A DNA stretch of 54,541 nucleotides, from positions 1 through 54,541 of the forward strand of contig NZ_JAHCDD010000037.1 in assembly GCF_018413525.1 (NCBI RefSeq), written 5' to 3'. This document shows positions 35,779-45,901 of this stretch, in pieces. The translations under genes were made by a program, and so were the position numbers. This DNA is from Acidovorax sp. CCYZU-2555 (lineage in GTDB: Bacteria; Pseudomonadota; Gammaproteobacteria; Burkholderiales; Burkholderiaceae_C). Each line of letters begins with the position of its first letter. Position 1 is the stretch's first letter. Under the pieces are notes generated by a model. It was not told the DNA's origin, ran no database searches, and saw nothing but the letters and a program-made list of their open reading frames with translations.

Positions 35779-36462
35779 TCACCGGCGTTCGCGGTAGGGT
35801 TCCTCGAAGTCGATGAAATCCTGCTCGGCGAGCGCGTCCTGTACCCAATCCTGCACCGAGGGCAGGGCCTGTATGCGCTTGACGTAGGCCTCGATCTGCG
35901 GCGGCACGGGCAGGGCATAGGTGGCCAGCCTTAGGCAGACGGGCGCGAAATAGGCGTCGGCAATGGTGAAGTGTCCGAACAGCAGCGTGCCGCCGTGCGT
36001 GGCGAGCAGCGCGCTCCACATTTCGACCAGCCGCTGCACATCGTCGCGCACGCCCGGTTGCTCATTCCAGATTTGCGCGCCGGCCGCGGGCAGATGGGCT
36101 TCGACATTGAGCGGGCAGTGGGCGCGCAGTTCGGGAAAGCCGCCGTGCATTTCAGCGCAGATGCTGCGTGCATGGGCGCGGTCGGGCGCGAGCAGCGGCC
36201 AAAGATGCTTGTCGGGGTATTGTTCGGCCAGGTATTCGGCGATCGCCAGGCTGTCCCAGATGGCCAGATCGCCGTCGACCAGCACCGGCACCTTGCCCGC
36301 GGGGGAGACCGCGTGCAGGCGCTGCTTGAACTCCGAATGCAGCGAAAAGCTGTCGAAGCGCACCTTTACTTCCTCGAAGGCAATGCCCGCCTGGCGCATC
36401 AGCACCCAGGGGCGCATGGACCACGATGAGTAATTCTTGTTGCCGATGTAGAGCGCAAGCAT
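35779..36462 (-). CDS. Glutathione S-transferase family protein
   Basis: 227 aa. Thioredoxin-like N-terminus starts LALYIGNKNYSSWSMRPWVL, with the cis-Pro in GKVPVLVDGDLAIWDSLAI (E/D-S-x-A glutathione site) and AEYLAEQYPD; the all-alpha C-terminal domain has TLLFGHFTIADAYFAPV, the usual N-capping box. The word SSWSMRPW suggests the zeta/omega-like group that carries a Ser near the N-terminus. No specific substrate can be assigned. Monocistronic by position; divergent from queC with 204 bp between them. Confidence 0.9.
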   Translation of the reverse strand: MLALYIGNKNYSSWSMRPWVLMRQAGIAFEEVKVRFDSFSLHSEFKQRLHAVSPAGKVPVLVDGDLAIWDSLAIAEYLAEQYPDKHLWPLLAPDRAHARSICAEMHGGFPELRAHCPLNVEAHLPAAGAQIWNEQPGVRDDVQRLVEMWSALLATHGGTLLFGHFTIADAYFAPVCLRLATYALPVPPQIEAYVKRIQALPSVQDWVQDALAEQDFIDFEEPYRERR

Positions 36463-36666
36463 GCTGACTCCTGTCAGGTCGAAAGACGAGGGCGGCCGGG
36501 TGTGAGCCCATGCTAGCGGCTGTTGTTCTGCTTGTCATGAAGATTGCATGGGTTTGTCTGCAATTCCCTGCAAAAAACCGCACGAAGCCCGGCGTAGGCC
36601 TGCAAAGGGGTAAGGAACTGTTTCGCTGGTATCGGCTTGCAGCCCGGCAGTGCTTTAATGCCCGCC

Positions 36667-37380
36667 ATGCACACTACCGCTCTGGTTCTCTTTTCCGGCG
36701 GACAGGACTCCACCACCTGTCTGGCCGATGCTCTGTCGCGTTATGAACGCGTCGAAACCCTGGGTTTCGACTACGGCCAGCGCCACCATGTCGAACTCGA
36801 TGCGCGCCAGAACGTGCTGGCCGAGATTCGCCGCCAGTTCCCGCAATGGGCGCCACGCCTGGGCGAAGACCACATGCTGTCGCTCGATGTGCTGCAGCAA
36901 ATCGGCGGCTCATCCCTGACCGACGACGTGGCGTTTGCGATGCAGGCCGACGGCCTGCCCAACACGTTCGTTCCCGGACGCAACCTGCTGTTTTTGACGC
37001 TCGCCGGCGCACTCGCCTATCGGCGCGGCCTGCAGGTGATCGTCACCGGCGTGTGCGAAACCGATTTCTCGGGCTATCCCGACTGCCGCGACGACACCAT
37101 GAAGGCCTTGCAGGTCGCGCTGAACCTGGGCCTGGAGCGCCGCCTGCGCATCGCCACGCCGCTGATGTGGATAGACAAGGCCCAGACCTGGCAGATGGCC
37201 CAGGATCTGGGCGGCCAGCCGCTGGTCGACATCATCGTCAACGACACCCACACCTGCTACCAGGGCACGCGTGAAGTCTTGCACGACTGGGGCTACGGCT
37301 GCGGCACCTGCCCGGCCTGCGATCTGCGTGCCAAGGGGTGGGAAAAATATAAGGCCCCCACGCTTGCTCGCTGCGCGTAG
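36667..37380 (+). CDS. queC: 7-cyano-7-deazaguanine synthase QueC
   Basis: 237 aa. Converts 7-carboxy-7-deazaguanine to preQ0 with ATP and ammonia, for queuosine in tRNA. PP-loop SGGQDS is at 10-15. Zinc cysteines are C197, C212, C215 and C218 ([16 protein letters not shown]). Start is ATG 36667; an ATG at 36658 in frame would add three residues, and neither has a clear binding site. The last residues, KAPTLARCA, are encoded by a GC-rich intergenic repeat that runs on beyond the stop, so the natural C-terminus seems to have been replaced or extended. queD and queE are not in this window. Confidence 0.93.
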   Translation: MHTTALVLFSGGQDSTTCLADALSRYERVETLGFDYGQRHHVELDARQNVLAEIRRQFPQWAPRLGEDHMLSLDVLQQIGGSSLTDDVAFAMQADGLPNTFVPGRNLLFLTLAGALAYRRGLQVIVTGVCETDFSGYPDCRDDTMKALQVALNLGLERRLRIATPLMWIDKAQTWQMAQDLGGQPLVDIIVNDTHTCYQGTREVLHDWGYGCGTCPACDLRAKGWEKYKAPTLARCA

Positions 37381-37450
37381 CTGCGCTGCCCCTGTGCGGG
37401 CCACCCCCGAGGGGGCGCGTTTTGCCTTGGGGCGGCCCCGCGGCAAAACC
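37350..37450 (+). repeat. GC-rich intergenic repeat running into the end of queC
   Basis: It begins with CCCCCACGCTTGCTCGCTGC inside queC and continues through the CCCCCGAGGGGG hairpin at 37404-37415 to the palindrome at 37419-37449. I recall this block (CCCACGCTTGCTCGC...CCCCCGAGGGGG) as a common element between genes in Comamonadaceae; no second copy lies in this window. Confidence 0.5.
37419..37449. terminator. Strong palindrome between convergent queC and cyclo-ligase genes
   Basis: GTTTTGCC at 37419-37426 pairs with GGCAAAAC at 37442-37449, and GGGG with CCCC inside. On either strand the stem carries four T or A at its base, so it could serve as a bidirectional terminator for the two converging genes. 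Confidence 0.5.
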
Positions 37451-37469
37451 AGGCGCCCCGTGGTCGGGT

Positions 37470-38060
37470 CTAGCGCCGCGGTCGTTCGGCCTGCGGCCAG
37501 ACCACGCCGTTGTCGTTGAGGATGGCGTCCAGCGGCAGGTCATGCGGCTCGGGAACGAAATCATCGAGGTAGCCGCAGGTGAAGCCCAGGCCCACGGTGA
37601 ACGGGCGCGGTGTGAGCGAGGCCAGCGTGCGGTCGTAGAAACCGCCGCCATAGCCCAAGCGGTAACCGCCCGGCGCATAACCGACGCAGGGCACGAACAG
37701 CAGCGTGGGCACGACCACTTCGGTGTCCTTGGGCTTGGGAATGCCGTAGGCATCCTCTTCCATGGGGCAGCCCGGGTACCAGAGGTGAAAGCTCAACGTC
37801 TTGTGGACCTTGTCGATCACCGGCAGGCCTATGCGCCGGCGCTGGCCGTCGCGCTGCAACTCGCCGTCTTCCTTCCAGCGGTGCAAGGCTGGCAAGGGAT
37901 CAAACTCTCCTTTGATGGGCCAATAGGCGCCAATCACGGTATCGGGCCGATCAATGAGCCAAAATCGCATGACCTGTTGCAACAGGTCCGCGCGGTCCAG
38001 TCGATCCGTAAGGTTCAACCGCTGTTCGATCAATGCGCGCCGTAAGGCTGCTTTGTCCAT
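37470..38060 (-). CDS. ygfA: 5-formyltetrahydrofolate cyclo-ligase
   Basis: 196 aa. Converts 5-formyl-THF to 5,10-methenyl-THF with ATP. Start MDKAALRRALIEQRLNLTD contains the usual basic R-x-L helix; the C-terminal substrate motif is VGYAPGGYRLGYGGGFYDRT. GGAGG lies eight bases before ATG 38060, which supports this start over longer frames. The gene is divergent from slt with only 13 bp between the start codons, so the promoters must lie inside the opposite coding regions. Cytoplasmic. Confidence 0.92.
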   Translation of the reverse strand: MDKAALRRALIEQRLNLTDRLDRADLLQQVMRFWLIDRPDTVIGAYWPIKGEFDPLPALHRWKEDGELQRDGQRRRIGLPVIDKVHKTLSFHLWYPGCPMEEDAYGIPKPKDTEVVVPTLLFVPCVGYAPGGYRLGYGGGFYDRTLASLTPRPFTVGLGFTCGYLDDFVPEPHDLPLDAILNDNGVVWPQAERPRR

Positions 38061-38073
38061 CACATAATCCTCC

Positions 38074-40056
38074 ATGCACTGGCACAAGATTCTGACACCG
38101 CTTATCGCGGCAACTCTCTGGACCACGGCCTCGCCGCTGGTGGTGGCTCAAATCCGTGGTGATGATGCGTTGCTCGCAATGCAGCAAGCCTACCGCAAAG
38201 GCGACCGCAATCAGTTGGCTCAACTGTTGCCGGCCGTGCGCGGTCATGGGCTGGAGCCCTGGGGCGCCTACTGGGAGCTGCGCGTGCGGCTCGACCAGGC
38301 CCAGCCCGACGAAGTGCAATCGTTTCTCAAACGCTGGGCCGGCACCTACCAGGAAGACCGGTTGCGCAATGACTGGCTGCTGTTGCTGGGCCAGCGCCGC
38401 GACTGGGCGCAATTCGCGCAGCTGCTGCCGGGTTACCGCATGCAGGACGACCGTTCGGTGCGCTGCTATGCGCTGACCATTGCGCAGATCGAAGGCCGTA
38501 CCGGCGAGGCGCAGGCGCAGGAAACGCGCGACCTTTGGTACGCGCAGCGCGATGCCGAGGATGCCTGCACCAACGCGGCCGCGAACTTCTATGCCGCCAA
38601 GCAGATGCCGGCCAGCGATATCTGGCGCAAGGCGCGTCTTGCGGCCGATGCCAACCGCCAGCGCGCGGTGCGCGATGCGGTGCAGATGGTCGCGCCCGAG
38701 TCGGCACCGCTGGTCAACGAACTGTTCGCTTCGCCCATCAAATTCCTCACGGGCCCGCGCATGGCGCGTGGCCAGGTGCGCCAGGAACTGGGCCTGCTGG
38801 CCTTGATCCGCCTCGCGGCCAATGACCCGGCACAGGCCGCGGCCCAGCTCGAAAGCCGCTGGAATGGCGTGCTCACGGCCGAGGAGCGCAACTGGGCCTG
38901 GGCGGCCATAGGCAAGCAGGCCGCGTTCAAGCTGCAACCCGAGGCCCAGGGCTATTTCGCCAATGTGCGCAAGGACCAGGACCTCAACGACGAACTGCTG
39001 GGCTGGAAAGTACGCACCGCCTTGCGCGCCAGCCAGTGGCGCCAGGTGACGCGCGCCATCGATGCGATGAGCCCCCAGGGCCAGGCCGACAGCGCCTGGG
39101 TCTACTGGAAAGCCAGGTCGCTGGTGGCGCCGCACGGCGGCGATGCCGAGCGCGCCCAGGCGCGCCAGTTGTTCGAAAGCATTGCGGGCTCGGGCGGCTT
39201 CTACGAGCAGCTCGCGCTCGAGGAGCTGGGCCAGCGCGTGACCGTACCCGCAGCGCCCGCGCCCATCACGGCGCAGGAAAAAGCCGCGGCCCTGGCCAAC
39301 CCCAGCCTGCAGCGCGGACTGCAGGCGATTCAACTGGGCCTGCGCAGCGAAGGCGTGCGCGAGTGGAACTACGCGACCAACCTGCATACGCCCGGCGGCA
39401 TGGACGAACGCGCGCTGCTCGCGGCCGCCGACCTGGCCTGCCAGCGTGAAATCTGGGACCGCTGCATCAACACCAGCGAGCGTACGCGCAGCGAAGTCAA
39501 CTGGAACCAGCGCTACCCCATGCCGTTCCACGACACCGTGATCGCGCGCTCGCGCATGATCGGCCTCGATCCGGCCTATGTCTACGGCCTGATACGCCAG
39601 GAAAGCCGCTTCATCATGGACGCGCGCTCGGGCGTCGGTGCGTCGGGCCTGATGCAGGTCATGCCCGCGACCGCGCGCTGGACCGCGCGCAAGATCGGCA
39701 TGAACGACTTCACGCCGAACATGATCAACGACCGCGAAGTCAACATCACCATAGGCACGGCTTATCTGAAGCTCGCGCTCGACGACTTCGATGGCTCGAT
39801 GGCGATGGCTGCCGCGGGCTACAACGCCGGCCCGGGCCGTCCGCGCGTGTGGCGCAACGGACCGGTGCTCGACGCCGCGATCTGGGCCGAGAACGTGCCG
39901 TTCACCGAAACGCGCGACTACGTGAAGAAAGTGCTGGCCAATACCACGGCCTATGCCGCGCTGATTTCGGGCCAGCCCCAGTCGCTCAAGGCCCGCCTGG
40001 GCACCGTGGGCCCGCGCCCCACCAACGAGCCCGAGCCCATCAAAGACTTGCCTTAA
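38074..40056 (+). CDS. slt: Soluble lytic murein transglycosylase Slt
   Basis: 660 aa periplasmic enzyme that cleaves peptidoglycan to 1,6-anhydromuropeptides. Signal peptide residues 1-25 (LIAATLWTTASPLVVAQ). A long alpha-superhelical U/L domain fills about 30-480. The C-terminal SLT domain has catalytic E510 in GLIRQESRFIMDARSGVGAS, then GLMQVMPATARW and AAAGYNAGPGRPRVWR. The start ATG 38074 lacks a visible ribosome binding site because the 13 bp before it carry that of the opposite gene. Its stop overlaps that of the convergent MBL gene. Confidence 0.93.
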   Translation: MHWHKILTPLIAATLWTTASPLVVAQIRGDDALLAMQQAYRKGDRNQLAQLLPAVRGHGLEPWGAYWELRVRLDQAQPDEVQSFLKRWAGTYQEDRLRNDWLLLLGQRRDWAQFAQLLPGYRMQDDRSVRCYALTIAQIEGRTGEAQAQETRDLWYAQRDAEDACTNAAANFYAAKQMPASDIWRKARLAADANRQRAVRDAVQMVAPESAPLVNELFASPIKFLTGPRMARGQVRQELGLLALIRLAANDPAQAAAQLESRWNGVLTAEERNWAWAAIGKQAAFKLQPEAQGYFANVRKDQDLNDELLGWKVRTALRASQWRQVTRAIDAMSPQGQADSAWVYWKARSLVAPHGGDAERAQARQLFESIAGSGGFYEQLALEELGQRVTVPAAPAPITAQEKAAALANPSLQRGLQAIQLGLRSEGVREWNYATNLHTPGGMDERALLAAADLACQREIWDRCINTSERTRSEVNWNQRYPMPFHDTVIARSRMIGLDPAYVYGLIRQESRFIMDARSGVGASGLMQVMPATARWTARKIGMNDFTPNMINDREVNITIGTAYLKLALDDFDGSMAMAAAGYNAGPGRPRVWRNGPVLDAAIWAENVPFTETRDYVKKVLANTTAYAALISGQPQSLKARLGTVGPRPTNEPEPIKDLP

Positions 40057-40985
40057 GCGTTGAACAGCAGCCCGGCCTCGCGCCGGGCTGCGCCCACGGC
40101 GATCAGCTCATCGACCAGCGCCGTGGTCCACTCCGACGGCGTGGCCTGCGCAAAATGCCGCGCGTGCAGCTGCATCAGATAAGGCGTGGCTTCGGTCCAG
40201 GCCTGGAGCGCATGGGCATCGATGCGCTGCCATTCGAGCAGCTTGAACTTGATCAGCACCTTGGCCGCATGGCGCGCGTGGCGCAGCGGTGATTGCACAA
40301 AGCCGTCAAGGCGTGCGCGCGCCGTAGCCAACGCACCGGCCACATTGCAGAACATCGGACCATGACCGGGAATCACCGTGACGGGCGCCAGCCGCTCTAT
40401 CAGGTCCAGCGTCGCGCCGACTTCGGCAAACGCGTGTTCGCCGTCGAGTTCGGGAAACACCACGCCAAAGCCTTTTTCCCAGAGCGCATCGGCTGAAATC
40501 AGCAGCCGCGCTTCGGGCTCGAACAGCACCACCGAATGCGTGTCATGGCCGGGCGCGGCGTGGATCTGCCAGGGCCGCTCGCCCAGCGAGACTTCGCTGC
40601 CGGGCGTCAGCACGCCATCGATGCGAAAGCGCGGGCATTGCTGGCCCGTGGGTCCATAGCCCAGCGCCTGTGCGTCCCAGTCGCGCACCTGGGCCGCCTG
40701 GCCCGGAGCCACATGGGCTTGCAGATCCGGCCAGGCGGCCTGCAGCGCGGCGTTGCCGCCGCAGTGGTCGCTGTGCAGATGGGTGTTGAGAATGCGCGCC
40801 AGCGGCTGCGGCCCCAGCGCCGAGCGCACCAGATCGAGCGTCTGTTCGGCATGGGTGCAGTAGCCGGAGTCGACCAGCGCGGCGCCGTCGGCCCCGGTGA
40901 AAAGCACGCCGTTGGCCGACAGCCAGCCGCGCTCGAGCACGGTCATTTCGGGCCACAGCGCGCCCGCCAGCGGAACGCGGCTCAC
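40053..40985 (-). CDS. MBL-fold metallo-hydrolase
   Basis: 310 aa metallo-beta-lactamase fold. Metal motif H69-x-H71-x-D73-H74 (LNTHLHSDHCGGN), later ligands in AAPGHDTHSVVLFE, LISADALWE and VTVIPGHGPMF. Start is GTG 40985, whose GTGA overlaps the fadD stop; an ATG at 40946 is an alternative. The length and C-terminal helical extension suggest a glyoxalase II/thioesterase-like hydrolase. Coupled to fadD, it could act on acyl-CoA or a related thioester; this is inference. The 3' end overlaps the slt stop by four bases. Confidence 0.85.
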   Translation of the reverse strand: MSRVPLAGALWPEMTVLERGWLSANGVLFTGADGAALVDSGYCTHAEQTLDLVRSALGPQPLARILNTHLHSDHCGGNAALQAAWPDLQAHVAPGQAAQVRDWDAQALGYGPTGQQCPRFRIDGVLTPGSEVSLGERPWQIHAAPGHDTHSVVLFEPEARLLISADALWEKGFGVVFPELDGEHAFAEVGATLDLIERLAPVTVIPGHGPMFCNVAGALATARARLDGFVQSPLRHARHAAKVLIKFKLLEWQRIDAHALQAWTEATPYLMQLHARHFAQATPSEWTTALVDELIAVGAARREAGLLFNA

Positions 40986-42667
40986 TGCGGCGTGCGCAGT
41001 TCGCGCCGCAGGATCTTGCCCACATTGGTCTTGGGCAATGCGTCGCGGAACTCTATGTATTTGGGCCGCTTGTAGCCCGTGAGGTTCTCGCTGCAGTAGC
41101 GCTGCAGCGTTTCTTCATCGAGCTGCTCGCTGCTGCGCACGACGAACAGCTTGATGGCCTCGCCCTGCTTTTCGTCGGGCACGCCTATGGCCGCGCATTC
41201 GACCACATGCGGGCACAGCGAAACCACGTTTTCGAGTTCGTTCGGGTAGACGTTGAAGCCGCTGACCAGGATCATGTCTTTCTTGCGATCGATGAGGCGC
41301 ACGCAGCCCTGGCCATCCATCTGGCCCACGTCGCCGGTGCGCAGGTAGCCGTCATCGGTGAAGGCCCTGGCGGTTTCCTGCGGCTGGTTGTAATAGCCGG
41401 TCATCACGTTGGGGCCCTGGATGCACAGCTCGCCCGGCAGGCCCAGCGGCAGGTTCTGGCCGTTCTCGTCCTTGATCGCGATCGAGATGCCGGGCAGCGG
41501 CAGGCCGATGTTGCCTGTGTACTCGGGGTTGGTGACCGGGTTGTTGGTGCCTATGGCGCAGGTTTCGCTCATGCCCCAGCCTTCGATCATGGTGCTGCCC
41601 GTGACTTTCTTCCACTCGCGCGCCGTGCCTTCGGAGGCCGCCATGCCGCCGGCCTGGGTCAGGCACAGGCTGGAGAAGTCGAGCGCGCGGAACTGCGAAT
41701 TCTGCAGCAGCGCGTTGAACAGCGTATTCACGCCGGGCAGCAGATGGAACGGGCGTTTCTTGAGCACGCCCACGAACTTGGCGATGTCGCGCGGGTTGGG
41801 AATCAGGCTCAGGCTCGAGCCCTGGCGTATCGCCAGCAGGCACAGCGTGAGCGCGAAGATATGGTAGAGCGGCAGCGCCGCGATGCTGTGCAGGTTGCGG
41901 CGATCGGGCAGGCTGGACAGCGCGGGCGCGAACCAGGCCTCGGCCTGCAGCGTCGCGGCGATGATGTTGCGGTGCGTCAGGATCGCGCCCTTGGACAGCC
42001 CCGTGGTGCCGCCCGTGTATTGCAGGAATGCGATGGAGTCCAGCGTGGCCGGACTGGGGCGCAGCGTGCGCTGCGCGCCCAGCGCCAGCGCCTGGGGAAA
42101 GGTCGTGACCTGGCGGCCGCCCGTGAGCGTGAGCGTGTAGGGCGGCACCATCTTCGCGAGATGGCGCGCGGCAAAGCGTATCCAGCGGCCGTAGACCGGG
42201 CCCAGCAGATCGCCCAGCGACGTGATGCAGATTTGCTGAATGGGCGTGCGCTCGAGCACGCTGGCCAGCGTATGCGCGAAGTTTTCGAGAATGACGATGG
42301 CGCTCGCGCCCGAGTCCTTGAGCTGGTGTTCGAGTTCGCGCGCGGTGTAGAGCGGGTTGACGTTGACGCAGGTATAGCCCGCGCGCAGCACCGCGGCCAT
42401 GGTCACGGCGAACTGCGGCACATTGGGCAGCATGATCGCCACGCGCGCGCCGGGCTCCAGCCCCAGTCCCTGCAGCCAGGCGCCCAGGCGCTGCGACAGC
42501 AGGTCAAGGTCGCGGTAATGCATCCAGCGGTCCATGCAGACCGAAAACGGCTGGTCGGCGTTCTTCTTCAACGATTCCTCGATCAGCTGCGCCACCGATC
42601 GGTAGACGCCGGGATCGATGTCGTGGGGAACGCCAGCGGGATAGTTCTGCAGCCAGAGAGGATCCAT
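40982..42667 (-). CDS. fadD: Long-chain fatty-acid-CoA ligase FadD
   Basis: 561 aa acyl-CoA synthetase, the same size as E. coli FadD. It activates fatty acids with ATP and CoA at the inner face of the membrane. AMP-binding P-loop YTGGTTGLSKGAILTHRN, A5 motif GWGMSETCAI, A7/A8 motifs YLRTGDVGQMD and DRKKDMILVSGFNVYPNE, and the catalytic lysine in PKTNVGKILRRELR. ATG 42667 (MDPLWLQ) fits the FadD N-terminus; the frame is open upstream but without similarity. It is followed by the MBL hydrolase with overlapping stop and start. No FadR or PsrA site was recognised upstream. Confidence 0.94.
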   Translation of the reverse strand: MDPLWLQNYPAGVPHDIDPGVYRSVAQLIEESLKKNADQPFSVCMDRWMHYRDLDLLSQRLGAWLQGLGLEPGARVAIMLPNVPQFAVTMAAVLRAGYTCVNVNPLYTARELEHQLKDSGASAIVILENFAHTLASVLERTPIQQICITSLGDLLGPVYGRWIRFAARHLAKMVPPYTLTLTGGRQVTTFPQALALGAQRTLRPSPATLDSIAFLQYTGGTTGLSKGAILTHRNIIAATLQAEAWFAPALSSLPDRRNLHSIAALPLYHIFALTLCLLAIRQGSSLSLIPNPRDIAKFVGVLKKRPFHLLPGVNTLFNALLQNSQFRALDFSSLCLTQAGGMAASEGTAREWKKVTGSTMIEGWGMSETCAIGTNNPVTNPEYTGNIGLPLPGISIAIKDENGQNLPLGLPGELCIQGPNVMTGYYNQPQETARAFTDDGYLRTGDVGQMDGQGCVRLIDRKKDMILVSGFNVYPNELENVVSLCPHVVECAAIGVPDEKQGEAIKLFVVRSSEQLDEETLQRYCSENLTGYKRPKYIEFRDALPKTNVGKILRRELRTPQ

Positions 42668-42862
42668 GCGAGTACAGCCTTGAATGTCTGAAGAATGACC
42701 TGGCGCAGCAGGCCGCGATGCGGTCTGTCCATTCTGTAGCCGCGAGCCCGGCCTGTCTCCCGGGCTTGTCCTAGGGAATGTCCCGAGAAGGACAGCGGGA
42801 TGCCCGCTGCTACCCAAGCGTGACATGGCGTGTTAAACCTTGGGAATGACAAGGACGCACGC

Positions 42863-43828
42863 ATGAACGCGCGCTGGCAGCAGGCCGCCATTTTGGGCGG
42901 CTGGGCGCTGGCGTTGGCCTGGCTCTGGTGGCAATGGCCGCAGTCGCCCGCGCTGGCGCTGGGCGGGGTGCTGGCGCTGCTGCTGTTTCCCGCGTGGAGC
43001 ATAGGCCTGCAATTCATCTGCCTGCTGGTCGCACCGCGCGACACCATGGGCGTGCTGCCACCCGTGTCGGCGCGCACCATGCTGCGCGCCTACTTCGCCG
43101 AAGTCGGCTATGCCTATCGCATCTTCGGCTGGCGCCAGCCGTTTCGCACGCATGCGCTGCCCGATGACGTCGGCGCGGGCACGGGCCGCACGGGCGTGGT
43201 GCTGGTGCATGGATATCTCTGCAATCGCGCTTTCTGGCAGCCATGGCAGCGCATGTTCGCCGCGCGCGGCATTCCCTGCATCGCCGTGACGCTGGAGCCT
43301 GCATGGGGATCGATCGATGAATGCGTTCCCGATCTGGACGCCGCCGTGCGCCGCATGGCCCAGGCCACGGGCCGCCCGCCGGTGCTGATAGGCCACAGCA
43401 TGGGCGGGCTGGTGATACGCGCCTGGCTGCGCAGCCGCGGCGCCGTGGTTGGGGGCGGCGTGAGCGAAGCCCAGGCCGCGCAGCGCTTGCAGGCGCTGGT
43501 GGCGCGCGTGGTCACGCTGGCCACGCCGCACCGCGGCACCTGGATCGCCAACTTCAGTCGCACCGTCAACGGCCGGCAGATGCGCCTTGACAGCGCATGG
43601 CTGCGCGCCCTGGCAGCCCAGGAGCCGCAGGCCCTGGCCGCGCGCATGACCTGCTGGTACTCGAACTGCGACAATCTCGTGATGCCCGCGCTCGCCGCCA
43701 CCTATCCCGGCGCCGACAACCGGCTGATCGTCGACCAGGCACATGTGGAGCTGGTGTTCGACGCGCAGCTCATGCGCGACTGCGCGGCGCTGGTCGAGCG
43801 CGCTCAAGCCTGCGCCGGGAGCACCTGA
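42863..43828 (+). CDS. Membrane-anchored alpha/beta hydrolase (lipase-like)
   Basis: 321 aa. Two N-terminal hydrophobic segments at about 8-25 and 32-57 precede the hydrolase domain, so it is probably inner-membrane anchored. Oxyanion word VVLVHGYLCNRAFW, nucleophile elbow LIGHSMGGLVIRAW (Ser), later VVTLATPHRGTW and the likely catalytic His in IVDQAHVELVF. This resembles triacylglycerol lipase or LipA-like esterases. AAGGA lies seven bases before ATG 42863. It diverges from fadD, and its last 25 bp overlap the end of phhA on the other strand. Confidence 0.87.
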   Translation: MNARWQQAAILGGWALALAWLWWQWPQSPALALGGVLALLLFPAWSIGLQFICLLVAPRDTMGVLPPVSARTMLRAYFAEVGYAYRIFGWRQPFRTHALPDDVGAGTGRTGVVLVHGYLCNRAFWQPWQRMFAARGIPCIAVTLEPAWGSIDECVPDLDAAVRRMAQATGRPPVLIGHSMGGLVIRAWLRSRGAVVGGGVSEAQAAQRLQALVARVVTLATPHRGTWIANFSRTVNGRQMRLDSAWLRALAAQEPQALAARMTCWYSNCDNLVMPALAATYPGADNRLIVDQAHVELVFDAQLMRDCAALVERAQACAGST

Positions 43829-44646
43829 CCATCGGCCGAAAACTCGGGCAGCGCGCGCAGTTGGGCATACAGCGGAGCGAAGTCGGCGGCGGTCATGTCG
43901 AACAGCTGCTGCAGGTCGTCGATGACGAAGTAGGTCTGCTGGTAGCTGTCGATCTTGTAGCGCGAGCGCATGGCGCGCTCCACCGTGAGCGGCACGCGCT
44001 GCGGCAGCGGGCTTTCGACCGAATGGACCAGCTCGCCGCCCGAACTCAGAATGCCCGCGCCATAGGCGCGCAGGCCGCCAGCTTCGCGTATCAGCCCGAA
44101 CTCGATCGTGTACCAGTACAGCCGCGCGAGCATTTCGCAGGCGCCCAGGCTGTGCGCCTTGATGCCGCCCTGGCCGTAGCGCTGCACGTAGTCGGCGATC
44201 ACCGGGTTGAACAGCAGCGGCACATGGCCGAACAGGTCGTGAAAGATGTCGGGCTCGACGATGTAGTCGAACTCGGCCGGCGTGCGAATCCAGTCGGTCA
44301 CCGGAAAGCGCCTGTCGGCGAGCAGCTCGAAAAAGGCCAGCTCGGGAATGAGCCCGGGCACGGCGACGATCTGCCAGCCCGTGGCCGGCATCAGCCGCGC
44401 GTTGATGTCTTCAAAGCGCGGAATGCGGTCATGGGCGCCCAGCGAGGGCAGCGCGGCGATGAACTCCGCGCAGGCCCGGCCCGGCAGCAGCGCCGACTGG
44501 CGCGCGTGCAGGCGCCGGTAGGTGTCGTGGTCGGTCTCGGTATAGGCCGCGTAATCCTGCGCGCAGGTGTAGTCGCCCGCGGCGCGGCTGTAGTCGCCGC
44601 GCGGCGGCCGCTCGGATTGTCCGTAGACGACTGGAGCTTGACCCAT
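43804..44646 (-). CDS. phhA: Phenylalanine 4-hydroxylase
   Basis: 280 aa non-haem iron, tetrahydropterin-dependent hydroxylase that makes tyrosine from phenylalanine. Iron ligands are H136, H141 and E182 (DIFHDLFGHVPLL and YWYTIEFGLI). Substrate region GQGGIKAHSLGACEML and the pterin loop around PGLIPELAFFELLA are present. The size is that of bacterial monomeric enzymes. It starts 13 bp after hppD and is co-transcribed with it. No pterin-carbinolamine dehydratase (phhB) is nearby; pterin genes lie at 27065-28708. Its end overlaps the lipase gene. Confidence 0.95.
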   Translation of the reverse strand: MGQAPVVYGQSERPPRGDYSRAAGDYTCAQDYAAYTETDHDTYRRLHARQSALLPGRACAEFIAALPSLGAHDRIPRFEDINARLMPATGWQIVAVPGLIPELAFFELLADRRFPVTDWIRTPAEFDYIVEPDIFHDLFGHVPLLFNPVIADYVQRYGQGGIKAHSLGACEMLARLYWYTIEFGLIREAGGLRAYGAGILSSGGELVHSVESPLPQRVPLTVERAMRSRYKIDSYQQTYFVIDDLQQLFDMTAADFAPLYAQLRALPEFSADGQVLPAQA

Positions 44647-44659
44647 GGTTTTTCTCGCT

Positions 44660-45799
<1,140 letters not shown>

Positions 45800-45901
45800 G
45801 GTGGTGTCTCCTGCCTGGGTGGCGGTCGGTGGTTATGGGTCCACTGTAGAACTTGGCGGCCGTGAATTCCTGCGTTATTGCACCGCTGCGCGCGCTGGAT
45901 T

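Noticed and set aside
36463..36666. preQ1 riboswitch before queC
   Set aside because: The leader has short complementary words (GGTTT/AAACC, TGCA/TGCA) but not the conserved preQ1 aptamer tail or loop.
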